DNA from: Patescibacteria group bacterium
GTDB lineage: Bacteria; Patescibacteriota; Microgenomatia; Levybacterales; UBA12049
Assembly: GCA_023473785.1 (NCBI GenBank)
Contig: JAMCYD010000029.1
Location: forward strand, 1-34,984
Direction: 5' to 3'
Length of the DNA stretch: 34,984 nt
In this document: positions 17,236 through 26,151 of the stretch, in pieces
Numbering within the stretch: position 1 is the stretch's first letter
Layout: the number at the start of each line of letters is the position of its first letter
Made by a program: the position numbers and the translations under genes
Notes under the pieces: model-generated
Database searches by the model: none
The model's input: the letters and a program-made list of their open reading frames with translations, nothing else
Told to the model about the DNA's origin: nothing

Positions 17236-17264
17236 AGTGTATAACGTGAAAAATCCCATTTCAA
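17236..17264 (-). promoter_or_regulatory. Promoter of the PrgI-VirB4 operon
   Basis: On the minus strand TTGAAA (17259-17264) is followed after 17 bp by TACACT (17236-17241), then 12 bases to the ATG at 17223. The predicted leader is about five bases. The remaining part of the 230-bp gap up to 17453 holds the divergent promoter of the next gene and no further recognisable element. Confidence 0.55.
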
Positions 17265-17417
17265 GATTATCAAAGTAGGTCAAAAATTGAGAAAAATAAG
17301 GCTAGCGTGAAAACTAAGCAAAATCAGTTAAATAAAGTACATATTCAGTAGGATTTCCCATAGCCGCAGCGTCTCTCGTAATAAAAGAAGATGCCAAAAG
17401 TCAAGAAAAAGTAGATC

Positions 17418-17446
17418 TTGCAGTAATTTTTTCTTTTATATATACT
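17418..17446 (+). promoter_or_regulatory. Promoter giving a leaderless transcript
   Basis: TTGCAG (17418-17423, a 3/6 match) and TATACT (17441-17446, 5/6) are 17 bp apart. The ATG at 17454 follows the -10 by seven bases, and there is no Shine-Dalgarno sequence. The start of transcription therefore falls at the start codon. Confidence 0.55.
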
Positions 17447-17453
17447 CTTCTTG

Positions 17454-18080
17454 ATGAGTGAAATAGGTGAAGGTTCTTTACCCATTGCCTCAAGGCCCTC
17501 AAAAGTTTCGACAGCAGAAGCGATCAGAGATAAAGGCATTTTCTCTTGGGAAAGAGTAATGCCAAGACTTAAAGAGGATGTTAAAAAAGGAAAAACTCTT
17601 GTTATCACAAACGGTCATTTCGTTATGCTCCACCCTGGTCATTCATTTGGGTTTGAAGAGGCTAGGAGAGCAGGAGCAAAAAAAGCAGGAAGTGATTCAG
17701 CTGTAGATCTTTTGGTGATTGTAAATAATGACCGGCAGACAAAAGGGAAAGACCCTGTTAAGGGAACTCAAAACGCAAGCGAAAGGGCTTTGGGAGTTCT
17801 TGACAATAGACACACGGATTTTGTAGTGATTTCGATGGGAGAAGGAGACCAAAGCGTTTTGGGTGACATGCTTCTTTTGGAAAGAGAGGGTTTGCTTGGA
17901 GAGAACGTAATCTATGTCAAGGGAGGAGATTATGATAATGGAGAGAACAGACCCTCTGAGGCTGAAATTGTTGAAAAGAATGGCGGACAGTTTGTAATAA
18001 TTGATAGGGTACAAGGATATTCTACGACTAGTACTTTGAACAGGATGGTAGAGGCACTAAGGACAAAAGGAGGGATATGA
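17454..18080 (+). CDS. Cytidylyltransferase-like nucleotidyltransferase (HldE/RfaE C-domain type)
   Basis: 208 residues from the ATG at 17454 (a TTG sits one codon upstream). The nucleotidyltransferase fold is shown by TNGHFVMLHPGHSFGFEEAR, with HPGH (60-63) as the HxGH motif, then LLVIVNNDRQTKGKD, VIYVKGGDY and a final YSTTSTLNRM in place of the ISTT block. These match ADP-heptose synthase-type adenylyl- or cytidylyltransferases that activate sugar phosphates. An extra 45 or so N-terminal residues have no clear domain. The true substrate is unknown; the GT9 glycosyltransferase domain encoded nearby is a plausible user of its product. Confidence 0.83.
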   Translation: MSEIGEGSLPIASRPSKVSTAEAIRDKGIFSWERVMPRLKEDVKKGKTLVITNGHFVMLHPGHSFGFEEARRAGAKKAGSDSAVDLLVIVNNDRQTKGKDPVKGTQNASERALGVLDNRHTDFVVISMGEGDQSVLGDMLLLEREGLLGENVIYVKGGDYDNGENRPSEAEIVEKNGGQFVIIDRVQGYSTTSTLNRMVEALRTKGGI

Positions 18081-18343
18081 AAATAACAATTTTTACATCG
18101 ACTTTGTGTCCTTTCTCAGATCTTGTAATCAGTGATTTAAGAAAAGTGGGATTGGAGCCTGAGGTTAAAATCGCCGACGTAGACGTTGATGCTACAAAAG
18201 AGATGGCAGAGCTTACTAAAAGAGCTTTCACTCCGGTAACTAAAATAACCAAGGAAGACGGCTCGTTCATCGTAGTTGAGGGATACAACGGCAAGAAAAA
18301 GAAATTAATAGAAGACGCTTTAGGTGTTAAATTAAGCAGCTGA
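18077..18343 (+). CDS. Glutaredoxin-like protein with CxxS active site
   Basis: 88 residues with a thioredoxin-fold layout: KITIFTSTLCPFS at the start, the cis-proline segment FTPVTKI (P53), and a C-terminal helix. The active site is CPFS (C11, S14), so only one redox cysteine remains, as in monothiol glutaredoxins. No other cysteine occurs. The ATG overlaps the upstream stop as ATGA, so the two genes form one operon. Its stop region overlaps the convergent kinase-like gene by 12 bp. Reducing, deglutathionylating or metal-binding roles are all possible. Confidence 0.75.
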   Translation: MKITIFTSTLCPFSDLVISDLRKVGLEPEVKIADVDVDATKEMAELTKRAFTPVTKITKEDGSFIVVEGYNGKKKKLIEDALGVKLSS

Positions 18344-20056
18344 GGTAACTTGCTGTTTTCTTTTAATTTCCAGATCTACTAATCCAGTAAGCAATTTAAT
18401 TAAATTGTCTCTTCTCTGGCAAAGTGTTCTAGCGATATAGCTTTTTATTCCCTCGTTGCGCATATGTTTAAGTGTTGTTTCTGCATCTTGAGTCCACCTT
18501 AGATCTCGAAAGAATCTTGCCGAAAGAACTCCATCCACGATATATCCTTTTTCAATATCACTCTGAGAGGGATCTCTATAAGAAAAGATGGTTTGAGAGA
18601 GTTTATCTTTCGAGGACTGTATTTTTCTTTCAAACCCTTCTAAGATTATTACTTCATCCTCTCTTTGGGGATATCCCGCTTCTTCTACTGCCGATCTGAT
18701 TTCCTGATCCTGAAGTGTTCCTAGTCTTGCAAGACTCTTTTTTAGAAGATCAGGGTCTGCGATTCTAATAAAACCGTTAGGTCCCCCTTCAATCGTTAAA
18801 ACATTTGCATAAGCTTCATTAACAGGGACATCTGCATTTGGATTATCATCAGGAACTGTTCTTAAAAGATCCCACATATTTTCAGGAGTAACTTCTCCAC
18901 TGAAACCTTTTAAACCACCGGTTGCACGCGAGAAAAGGGCTGCCCCGTGATCTATAAATGCTATTTTTCCATCCTTCATCATTACATTGTGAGGTCTACG
19001 ATTATACTGGCTTAGAAGAAGATCAATAATTAAACCTTCTTGAAGGTATTGGTTTATTAGGTACTTTTGACTGAGCTCAAAGGGATTAGCCTCCTCATAG
19101 TATCCTTCAAGAAATCCGACAACTAATACGCTTGAAGTTGTTGTTGTACCTTCTTTAGAAGTTTCCACTATATCTTGAAGATTAATGTCTGGAACTGGTA
19201 GTCCCATCAATTTCATGATTCTATTTTGAACAATTTCAGATTGAAGAGTGTGCTTTGCCTCGGGAGGCGACTTCTTAACTACAAACCTTCTTCCTTCCTC
19301 GTCTTGCCAAATCTCAATCATGTTAGATACTTGTTTTGCTCCTGTCAGCTTTTTAACAAGGAATTTTGTTCCTAAAGGAGTTTCCCATACATCTAACGTC
19401 TCGTCTTGATGATTTTCTTGTCCTACAAGTTTTGCTCCTGAGATATCAATTAAATCTGAAACAACTTGCTCTCTCGATTCCAATACGGCTCGAGATATGG
19501 CCTGTTCCTCAACCCACTTTTGAAGTTTGGGATTTCCAGACAGAACACCCAAGCTTTTAAGTTTCGAGGCAGAGTTTAAAAAATCTTCTAGTTTTTGTTT
19601 CGCCTGGGCAGTATCAAGTGAGGGATTTAGGGTTGTAATTCTTGTCTTTCCATTTTCATCAATTTCTATTTTGTTAAGAGGATTTTGGGGATCAGGTACA
19701 TAGGAAATATCCTCTATGCGAGGATAGTCAAATCGAGGTCTTTTTCCTAAAATGCCTGCTTTTACTCCATGAGCAAGAAGAGAAAATTCGGGAGTAAGAA
19801 GAAGGTCATTCTCGATCCCCAAGCGTCTCAATTCATTTATAGCCGCGACCGCTTTTGATCCGAGATCAGATTTTGCCTTATCGAAGAGATCTTTGGCTTG
19901 AGATTTGTCTTCAGATTTAAGACTTTCTTTTTCAGCCTTTCTTTCAAGGACTTCTTCAAAAGAAGGAAGTTTTCTCTCCCTTCTTAGTCTATTGTGTTTT
20001 ATCTGTTCGGTTGGAGGACTAGAAGAGATAGCTTCCTGTCCGTCTCTGATTTCCAT
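18332..20056 (-). CDS. Kinase-like (HipA/PI3K-type fold) protein with altered catalytic loop
   Basis: 574 residues. The first ~200 are charged and helical. Residues ~225-380 resemble the HipA/phosphatidylinositol-kinase-like fold: a lysine strand RRFVVKKSPPEA (K261/K262), a helix with E274, MGLPVPDI, then LIIDLLLSQYNRRPHNVMM and KIAFIDHGAAL (D369 as metal ligand). Where kinases have DRHxxN, this protein reads NRRPHN (352-357), so the catalytic Asp is Asn. It may be a pseudokinase or use an altered mechanism. It lies 62 bp after the giant GT9 gene in the same direction. The fold call is inference from motif order; I saw no family-wide similarity I could name with certainty. Confidence 0.5.
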   Translation of the reverse strand: MEIRDGQEAISSSPPTEQIKHNRLRRERKLPSFEEVLERKAEKESLKSEDKSQAKDLFDKAKSDLGSKAVAAINELRRLGIENDLLLTPEFSLLAHGVKAGILGKRPRFDYPRIEDISYVPDPQNPLNKIEIDENGKTRITTLNPSLDTAQAKQKLEDFLNSASKLKSLGVLSGNPKLQKWVEEQAISRAVLESREQVVSDLIDISGAKLVGQENHQDETLDVWETPLGTKFLVKKLTGAKQVSNMIEIWQDEEGRRFVVKKSPPEAKHTLQSEIVQNRIMKLMGLPVPDINLQDIVETSKEGTTTTSSVLVVGFLEGYYEEANPFELSQKYLINQYLQEGLIIDLLLSQYNRRPHNVMMKDGKIAFIDHGAALFSRATGGLKGFSGEVTPENMWDLLRTVPDDNPNADVPVNEAYANVLTIEGGPNGFIRIADPDLLKKSLARLGTLQDQEIRSAVEEAGYPQREDEVIILEGFERKIQSSKDKLSQTIFSYRDPSQSDIEKGYIVDGVLSARFFRDLRWTQDAETTLKHMRNEGIKSYIARTLCQRRDNLIKLLTGLVDLEIKRKQQVTSAA

Positions 20057-20118
20057 AATTTTTAATCTGCAAACTTCTTTGGAGTTCTTCTTCGCTAACC
20101 TCCTCCTTTGGCCAGGTC

Positions 20119-23100
20119 TTACGGGGAAGAAGCCAAAAGTTCAAAAGCCATTTCGGCTATACGTTCGGGAGCAATTCTATTAATTAATTTTTTACTTTCG
20201 TCTGTTTCCATGACATCTACCGTTGGTAATCTTTCTTCCTCCTCTTGAGTTAGGGTTATTTGTTTTTGCTTGGGACTTGAAGCCCACATGGAAGGAGGGA
20301 AATTTCTTGGCATATAGATGGTTGCAACATTGGGTCCACCTTCAATCGCTACAGCTACATGTGCAAGCCCCGTATCATTTGACAAAACTACGTTTTGGTG
20401 ACTCAAGAGAACAGCAGCTTCAACAAGGGTAGACGATATAATATTTACTCTATCAAGGACTCCAACCCCTCTTAAGGCATTTTCTATCTCCTCTTTTGTG
20501 TAGGAAGGATCTTGAGGACCACCATTATATAAAAGATTAAACTGGTAATTAGGGTCTCTAGTAGCCATTATTTTTATGGTCTCAGCCCAATTTGAGAGGC
20601 TATATCTTTTACCGGGTATTTTGGATTCGATTACAATGCCAATTTGAGGACTTGAGGGATTAATGCTGTATCTGCTCGTAAGAGACCCGTAGATGCTCGT
20701 TTCATTAGGAGGAAGAGCTATTGTGGTTTTTGCATCTTGAGGCATAATCGTTCCTTCAGATAACGAGAAGAGATCCTCGATAAAACGTGCATATTTCGCT
20801 TGGCCATCAGAGTTATTATTATAAAGCTCAATTGCTGGAGAAAATAGGTTTGAGATAAAAGTTATTCTTTTCTTTGTTCCGTCTTCCTGAGAAGTTACTA
20901 CTGGATTCTCAGCTCTATAATGTTCAAAGTCAATGATCAAGGGGTTACGGGCAGAAGATGTTAACGCTTGAGCAGATGCATTTTGAAAACCATAACCCCT
21001 TAAGGCTGGAATTAATTTTATTTTTTCAGTTTCAAAACCTTTAAAGAGTTCTTGATGGTCCTTGTTTATTATTACGTTAATCTTGATATTCCTGCCTTCA
21101 ATAGCTTTTTTAATTGCTTGGAGATAAGCGGTTGCAATTACCGCATCTCCAATTGCTCCTCCAAGGATGACATATATTTCATCGCATCTATCAAGGGCCT
21201 CTCGGATTTCCTTTAACGCTTTTTTTCCCTCTTGCTGATCAGTCAAAATTTCTCCCGAAGAAGAGGTTCTCAAAACATCCCTAATTCTTGATCCCTTTGG
21301 AAATATCCCTTCAGGATAATATGGATAAATTAATTCGGGAGGAATAAGTGCCTCGAGAGGATGTCTTGGGGCAAAGGGGATGGGGATAATAGGTGGTGCT
21401 TCAAATGTTTCATGAAGAGGAGGAATTATATCAATGGCGAAGTGGTGGGTAATCATAGATTCTGAAGGCGGAATTGCGTTAATGATTTCAGATGGGATTG
21501 GTTGAGGAGAGGAAGTTTCCAGAGCAACCGAGGCGAGAGAATGGACAGTAGTTCCGCCGGGGATTGTTCCTTCCTGCAGTACAGAGCCTGATCTAAGAAG
21601 ATTTCCATCTTTTTCCAAAATTGCAGATGCAATTGATCTTACTCCTTGAATCTCCCCGGTTTGAGGATTAAAAAGCTCTTGCGGTAATCGGGCGTTTCCC
21701 AAATTGTCTGCTCCCAGCATAATTTGTCTTCCGTCGTTTAAATCAACTACAAAAACCATGTCGTTATGATGAATAGGACCATTTGCTGTAATCAGCTGAT
21801 CCAGCACTTGATCGTGCATTGGGGCAACTCCGGGGAGATTGGAAGGGATAAGGTCACCCTTTATGTCTCCGCCAAAATTAAGTATTCCCTTTTGATCAGT
21901 TACCCATCTGCCATTTTCATCTAAATACTGACCAATATGAAGAGTGAGCTCGTTATGAGTATGCTCCCCAGTCTGCGCAACAATATCGGGACGAAGAACA
22001 TGAAAATTCCAGGATTTTCGTACCATGTCTGTTTCGATAATGCCTTGTTTTTGAAGCTCTGAAGGAGAGGAAGATAAAAGATGGTCAACTGCAGTAACAC
22101 TACCTGCCTGATGAGCTTCAGTGACATTAAATCCGGCAGCCGCTAAATCACGATGAAGTGCTGCGAAATCAACATTTGGATTACCTATTTGGTCAAAGGT
22201 TAATGTCCCGTCTGGCGACACATGTCCTTCTAGGGTTGCATTGGCTAAAGTATCATGAATTGTTACATGGTTTGTAACTCCATTAACTTCAATGTCCAGT
22301 CCCTTCTGGTGAAAAGATTTGGTAAGCTCATGTTTTGAGATAGTTTCTTGAACACTAGAGAGCATAGATGGTGATCTTGCGGTAGTTTCGTGGATGCTGG
22401 AGGCAAAGCCAGAAGCAGAAAATCCGTTTCTTAGTTGCTCGGCTGCATCACGGCTTAACCCATCTCCGGCAACAATATTATGAAGGACTCCATCGGGTCC
22501 AATACTTCCCGAAGCAATTGCCTGGTGAGTAGCTTCGTCAACAATGGATACGGAGTGATCGGCGGGATTTATTACAGCCTGCATGTGATTGCCAAGCTCA
22601 GCACTTCCTCCATGAGCATAGAGATCTTTAAAGTGATCGATATTTGGTGGTCCTCCCTGTTCATGTTGACCAAAAAGCCCGGTTACTTTATGAATGCCTT
22701 TTTCTATGACAGTTTGCCCCGCAGAAAGTCCTGCTGCTCGCTCGCCCAGCGCAATGCCCTCCTGAACAAGAAATCCAGCTCCAAGACCTACTGTTCCTCC
22801 AAAAACAGCAGCTCCTGCCGCCTGTCGCAATCTATAACGGGCAAAGGCTCTATCCTGCTGCTCTCTGTTTTGGGTAAAACGGCTATTCCACTGTCCTGTA
22901 AATCTTGTTTCAAGTTCTTGGATCTCTTCATTTGACATTCCTGAATTTCTTAATGCTTGAATTGACCTAGCGACTGAATTTATTAGCACTAGACGGCCTT
23001 GTTCTACCTGTTCGCGGGATTGATAAGTAACCAAATCAACTCTCTCTCGGGAGGAAAAATCAAGCCTTGATTGTATTTCTGTAATTCTTCGGGCAACAGC

Positions 23101-24957
23101 CTCTCTGTTGGATGTCTGTCCTTCGGATAAGTCTTGGGAGAGAAGCTCCTCAAGGCTTTGCCTATCTGTTCCGGTAAGAAGCTCCTGCCCTCCGCCATTT
23201 ATCATTTGATCAACAGAAGCAGTATTGTAGGAAAGCTGCTCAAGTGCCTCTCTTCGTCTTGCGCCCTGAGGAATTCGCATATTGTAAGCTCGTTCAACCT
23301 GATGCGAAGCTCTATCGATTTTAAGGTCGTAGTTTCTTCTTGCTGCTGCGAAAAGAGCACCAGGCAAAAGTCCTGCTCCCGGAACTATAAATTGACTTGC
23401 TCTTGCGCCAAAACCCAGTCCTCTCATAAGGCCAAAAGTTCCAATTGAAAACCCCGCACCTATTGTGGCTGGATTAATAAGGGTACCGGTTAATCTATGT
23501 CTCTCTGCCCAGGCAATAGCTCTATCTACAGCGTTGAGCCTTACTTGTGTTTCTGCTGCCCAACTGGTATTGGCAAGCCTGACTTGTATCAGACTATCAA
23601 GCTCATCAAGTGAATACCTATGTGCTTCCAGATCTCCTTTTATAGCTTCTCCTGTTTCCAAAAGATCCGTTGCGAAATATTCTGCCAGCCTACCGAATTG
23701 ATTTGCGTCTCTTCCGAATACTGCCTGTACTTGCGGATCGTCTTGATGATTTTCTACAAATTCTCGAAGACGTTGCTGAATTTGGGCTTGATCGGCTATT
23801 CCTCCTTCAACCACAGGTCTTATAATGTCATTGATAATTGTTGTTCGCAGTTCTCCTTGTGCTTCTACCGTCTGTTGACCTTCTATAAGCGTGCCAGTTC
23901 TCAGTTGTTCTATTTTTGCTTGTCCTGCTTGCCTTTCCTCTGAAAGCCTATGGGTTGCGTCAACTGCTGCGTTTCTTACAACATCCATAGAGAGATAGGA
24001 GTTGTTATTCGCAAGCATTTCCCGGCTTGCTCTCTCTATATATCTTTGCCTGTGAAACTCCTCCATTACGCGAAGTCCTATTTTCCTTGGCCAATTTAAG
24101 GGATTTAAAAAGCTTCCTCTTCTCATTTCATTTCTTAATTGCTCATCCGCAAGTTCCCTTGCTCTTTTTTGAACATCCAGAGTTCTATTGATAATCATAA
24201 CTTCTCTTCGGACTTGTTCAGGAGACTCGGGTTCTGGTTCGGCGACTTCTTCTGATTCAGGCTCTGGCGTCGTCTCAGAAGGAGCCGTAGAAGTTCCATC
24301 TGTTGGTGGTTGCGCTGGGGTAATTTCAGTAGCTTCAGATGTTGGCGCTGATTCAGGTTCTGGTGAGGGTGGTGAAGGCTGAGTAGATGAAGGAGGAGTA
24401 ATTAACTCCCGGCGTCCAAAAAGAATTCTGCCTGCTTCCAGAAAATCATCATGGGGATTTCCCTTTGTAAGTCTTGGGTCAGATGATATTCTCTGAGATT
24501 CCTGGTTTATTCTTGCTATCTTACGCGAGTAGTCTTTTTTTGCCGCCCCCCTATAATATTCCTGCGAATTTCTATGAAGAATTTTTTCCAGTTCCTTGTA
24601 TTCTGTTTCATCCTCAGCTGTTAACTCGCCGCTCTTGACTCTGTCTCTAAGGAATAGGATCAGCTCATCAACGGGCACATATTCTCTCTGAGAGAATTTT
24701 TCCCCATCTTCGCTTTCGAATCTATTTAGATAAGATGCTTTTCCTTTATCTAGAGTTTCCCCCCTGATGTGCTTAATTAATTCTCTTGTAGCCTGCTGTT
24801 GTGGGGTTAATTTGTCTTCTGGATAACTTTCAAATATTGAATAAGCGGAATTGAAGGCATTAATTACAGTTTCACGACTGTCTCGAATTTCAACTCTTCT
24901 TGTGGCATCATGAGTGATTGGTGCGCCAACACCTGCTTCTCCTTCTGCTTCTGGCAT
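20119..24957 (-). CDS. Giant protein with C-terminal GT9 glycosyltransferase domain
   Basis: 1612 residues. The N-terminal ~185 are helical, then a Pro/Ser/Thr/Glu linker (about 187-250), long helical stretches, and hydrophobic Gly/Ala-rich segments at about 498-538 and 712-738 that could cross the membrane. Residues ~800-1200 are beta-rich with many His/Asp. From about 1261 to the end it matches GT9 heptosyltransferase-type enzymes: IYVILGGAIGDAVIATAYLQ, an acceptor half, IGIVIESKIPGKRYSLSNW and VVLSNDTGLAHVAVAI. GT9 enzymes normally stand alone at ~350 residues, so this is a large fusion. The ATG at 24957 follows the DUF5663 stop by five bases. Function beyond sugar transfer is unknown. Confidence 0.8.
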   Translation of the reverse strand: MPEAEGEAGVGAPITHDATRRVEIRDSRETVINAFNSAYSIFESYPEDKLTPQQQATRELIKHIRGETLDKGKASYLNRFESEDGEKFSQREYVPVDELILFLRDRVKSGELTAEDETEYKELEKILHRNSQEYYRGAAKKDYSRKIARINQESQRISSDPRLTKGNPHDDFLEAGRILFGRRELITPPSSTQPSPPSPEPESAPTSEATEITPAQPPTDGTSTAPSETTPEPESEEVAEPEPESPEQVRREVMIINRTLDVQKRARELADEQLRNEMRRGSFLNPLNWPRKIGLRVMEEFHRQRYIERASREMLANNNSYLSMDVVRNAAVDATHRLSEERQAGQAKIEQLRTGTLIEGQQTVEAQGELRTTIINDIIRPVVEGGIADQAQIQQRLREFVENHQDDPQVQAVFGRDANQFGRLAEYFATDLLETGEAIKGDLEAHRYSLDELDSLIQVRLANTSWAAETQVRLNAVDRAIAWAERHRLTGTLINPATIGAGFSIGTFGLMRGLGFGARASQFIVPGAGLLPGALFAAARRNYDLKIDRASHQVERAYNMRIPQGARRREALEQLSYNTASVDQMINGGGQELLTGTDRQSLEELLSQDLSEGQTSNREAVARRITEIQSRLDFSSRERVDLVTYQSREQVEQGRLVLINSVARSIQALRNSGMSNEEIQELETRFTGQWNSRFTQNREQQDRAFARYRLRQAAGAAVFGGTVGLGAGFLVQEGIALGERAAGLSAGQTVIEKGIHKVTGLFGQHEQGGPPNIDHFKDLYAHGGSAELGNHMQAVINPADHSVSIVDEATHQAIASGSIGPDGVLHNIVAGDGLSRDAAEQLRNGFSASGFASSIHETTARSPSMLSSVQETISKHELTKSFHQKGLDIEVNGVTNHVTIHDTLANATLEGHVSPDGTLTFDQIGNPNVDFAALHRDLAAAGFNVTEAHQAGSVTAVDHLLSSSPSELQKQGIIETDMVRKSWNFHVLRPDIVAQTGEHTHNELTLHIGQYLDENGRWVTDQKGILNFGGDIKGDLIPSNLPGVAPMHDQVLDQLITANGPIHHNDMVFVVDLNDGRQIMLGADNLGNARLPQELFNPQTGEIQGVRSIASAILEKDGNLLRSGSVLQEGTIPGGTTVHSLASVALETSSPQPIPSEIINAIPPSESMITHHFAIDIIPPLHETFEAPPIIPIPFAPRHPLEALIPPELIYPYYPEGIFPKGSRIRDVLRTSSSGEILTDQQEGKKALKEIREALDRCDEIYVILGGAIGDAVIATAYLQAIKKAIEGRNIKINVIINKDHQELFKGFETEKIKLIPALRGYGFQNASAQALTSSARNPLIIDFEHYRAENPVVTSQEDGTKKRITFISNLFSPAIELYNNNSDGQAKYARFIEDLFSLSEGTIMPQDAKTTIALPPNETSIYGSLTSRYSINPSSPQIGIVIESKIPGKRYSLSNWAETIKIMATRDPNYQFNLLYNGGPQDPSYTKEEIENALRGVGVLDRVNIISSTLVEAAVLLSHQNVVLSNDTGLAHVAVAIEGGPNVATIYMPRNFPPSMWASSPKQKQITLTQEEEERLPTVDVMETDESKKLINRIAPERIAEMAFELLASSP

Positions 24958-24962
24958 AATAT

Positions 24963-25382
24963 TTAGTCTTTTGGCGCCACGTCCGGGGCAGCTTTATTCT
25001 CATCAGACGTGCCAGCTGCGTTTGGCGCTGGCGCATTTCTTGCTACGGATACATTACTTAAATATAGGTTTCGAAAATCAGAAAAAGCATTGGCGAAAAC
25101 TTCCTGAGCGTTTGGCATTTTGTCTTTTAAAAACTGTTCTATTTCCGCCTGCGATTTCTTTTCCTCGTTCATTTTGATAAATTCGTCAAGATTTTCAGAT
25201 GGAAGTTTTTCAATAATTGCTGAGGCAATAAAGTTATCCAAGCGTGCAAAGAGTTCTTTTATCATTTCCTCCCTCATTTGATCATCCAGCGTTGTCATGC
25301 CGGCATCTTTAAGAAGACCATCCAGGTAATTCCTTATTTCTTGCGGAATTTCAAGTTTTGGTGCTTGATTTTGCGTGTCCAT
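24963..25382 (-). CDS. DUF5663 family protein
   Basis: 139 residues. The match is to a small Patescibacteria family: LEIPQEIRNYLDGLLKDAG near the start, then MREEMIKELFARLDNFIASA and KLPSENLDEFIKM. It is soluble, acidic and helical, with an Ala/Pro-rich disordered tail. Function is unknown. It is the first gene of a run with the giant GT9 protein and starts six bases after a CATACT -10 box, so its mRNA is probably leaderless. The promoter is shared back to back with the M50-like gene. Confidence 0.75.
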   Translation of the reverse strand: MDTQNQAPKLEIPQEIRNYLDGLLKDAGMTTLDDQMREEMIKELFARLDNFIASAIIEKLPSENLDEFIKMNEEKKSQAEIEQFLKDKMPNAQEVFANAFSDFRNLYLSNVSVARNAPAPNAAGTSDENKAAPDVAPKD

Positions 25383-25388
25383 AAAATT

Positions 25389-25440
25389 AGTATGAACTAG
25401 TTAATTTATATTTGTCAAGCACTACCTCTTCTTATATACT
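25389..25440. promoter_or_regulatory. Divergent promoters sharing one -35 element
   Basis: The plus strand reads TTGTCA (25412-25417), 17 bp, TATACT (25435-25440), seven bases, ATG 25448. The minus strand reads TTGACA (25413-25418), 18 bp, CATACT (25389-25394), six bases, ATG 25382. The two -35 boxes are the same seven bases read on opposite strands. Both transcripts would be leaderless. Confidence 0.65.
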
Positions 25441-25447
25441 TAAACAA

Positions 25448-26143
25448 ATGGTTTTTCTTTTAATTTTCATTTTTGAACTTACTTTTCTATATTTCCTATC
25501 TAATCTTTTACAAAAATCCTTATCTAGGGCGATCTTTAGTATCGTTAAAAGCGCAACAGCCACCGTTAATGTTCTTTTGATCCTTTTTCTTCCAGGAGTT
25601 ATAATCCATGAGCTTTCTCATTTTCTGGTAGCAAGTCTGCTTTTTGTCAAGACAGGGGAAATTAAATTTTTGCCAGAGATAACAGAAGAGGGAACAAGAC
25701 TTGGAAGTGTCGGAATTGGGAAAACCGATCCAATAAGGCGGGCAATTATTGGTTTTGCCCCGGTTCTTTTGGGGCTGATAGTTCTCCTTGGACTAACCTA
25801 TTATTTAACGCAGGGGAGCGCGTCAATTTCCATCATCAAACTAAGCGGAGTATATGGAATATTTTTTTATCTAATTTTAATTTATCTGTTATTTGCTGTT
25901 GGCAACACCATGTTTTCAAGTAAAAAAGATCTAGAGGGTACGATTGAGCTTTTTATTGTTCTGGGGATAATTTTCTTTGCATCTTATGTGGCGGGAATAA
26001 GAATGCAAGCTACCTGGATACAGACTTTGTTAAGAAACGAGATAATAGATTTTATTAAAAGAGTAGATTTGTTCTTTATTATTCCTATCGGAATCGATAT
26101 TTTTATATATTTATTAGCCGTCGCGTTTATTAAAAGGAGATAA
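25448..26143 (+). CDS. M50-like (site-2 protease family) membrane metallopeptidase
   Basis: 231 residues from the ATG at 25448. A TTG 36 bases earlier lies inside the -35 box, so it cannot be the start of this transcript. About six hydrophobic segments. The zinc motif HELSH (residues 54-58) sits in a membrane segment (LPGVIIHELSHFLVASLLF), as in M50 intramembrane proteases. The second M50 motif (NPxPxxDG type) is not evident, so the third ligand is unknown and activity is uncertain. It is encoded alone, opposite the DUF5663 gene, and converges on the pilin genes. Cleavage of a membrane-bound regulator or of pilin signal peptides is possible. Confidence 0.65.
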   Translation: MVFLLIFIFELTFLYFLSNLLQKSLSRAIFSIVKSATATVNVLLILFLPGVIIHELSHFLVASLLFVKTGEIKFLPEITEEGTRLGSVGIGKTDPIRRAIIGFAPVLLGLIVLLGLTYYLTQGSASISIIKLSGVYGIFFYLILIYLLFAVGNTMFSSKKDLEGTIELFIVLGIIFFASYVAGIRMQATWIQTLLRNEIIDFIKRVDLFFIIPIGIDIFIYLLAVAFIKRR

Positions 26144-26151
26144 GAAGTGAA

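Noticed and set aside
17224..17453. tRNA or small RNA in this gap
   Set aside because: No cloverleaf or stable stem set could be seen; the gap is explained by two divergent promoters.
17345..17608. 87-codon minus-strand open frame
   Set aside because: It overlaps the nucleotidyltransferase start and its promoter, with no motif.
22480..22935. 151-codon plus-strand open frame
   Set aside because: Antisense to the giant GT9 gene, no recognisable domain, no start signal.
25412..25447. TTG start 36 bases upstream of the M50-like ATG
   Set aside because: The TTG belongs to the -35 box TTGTCA; the leaderless ATG fits better.
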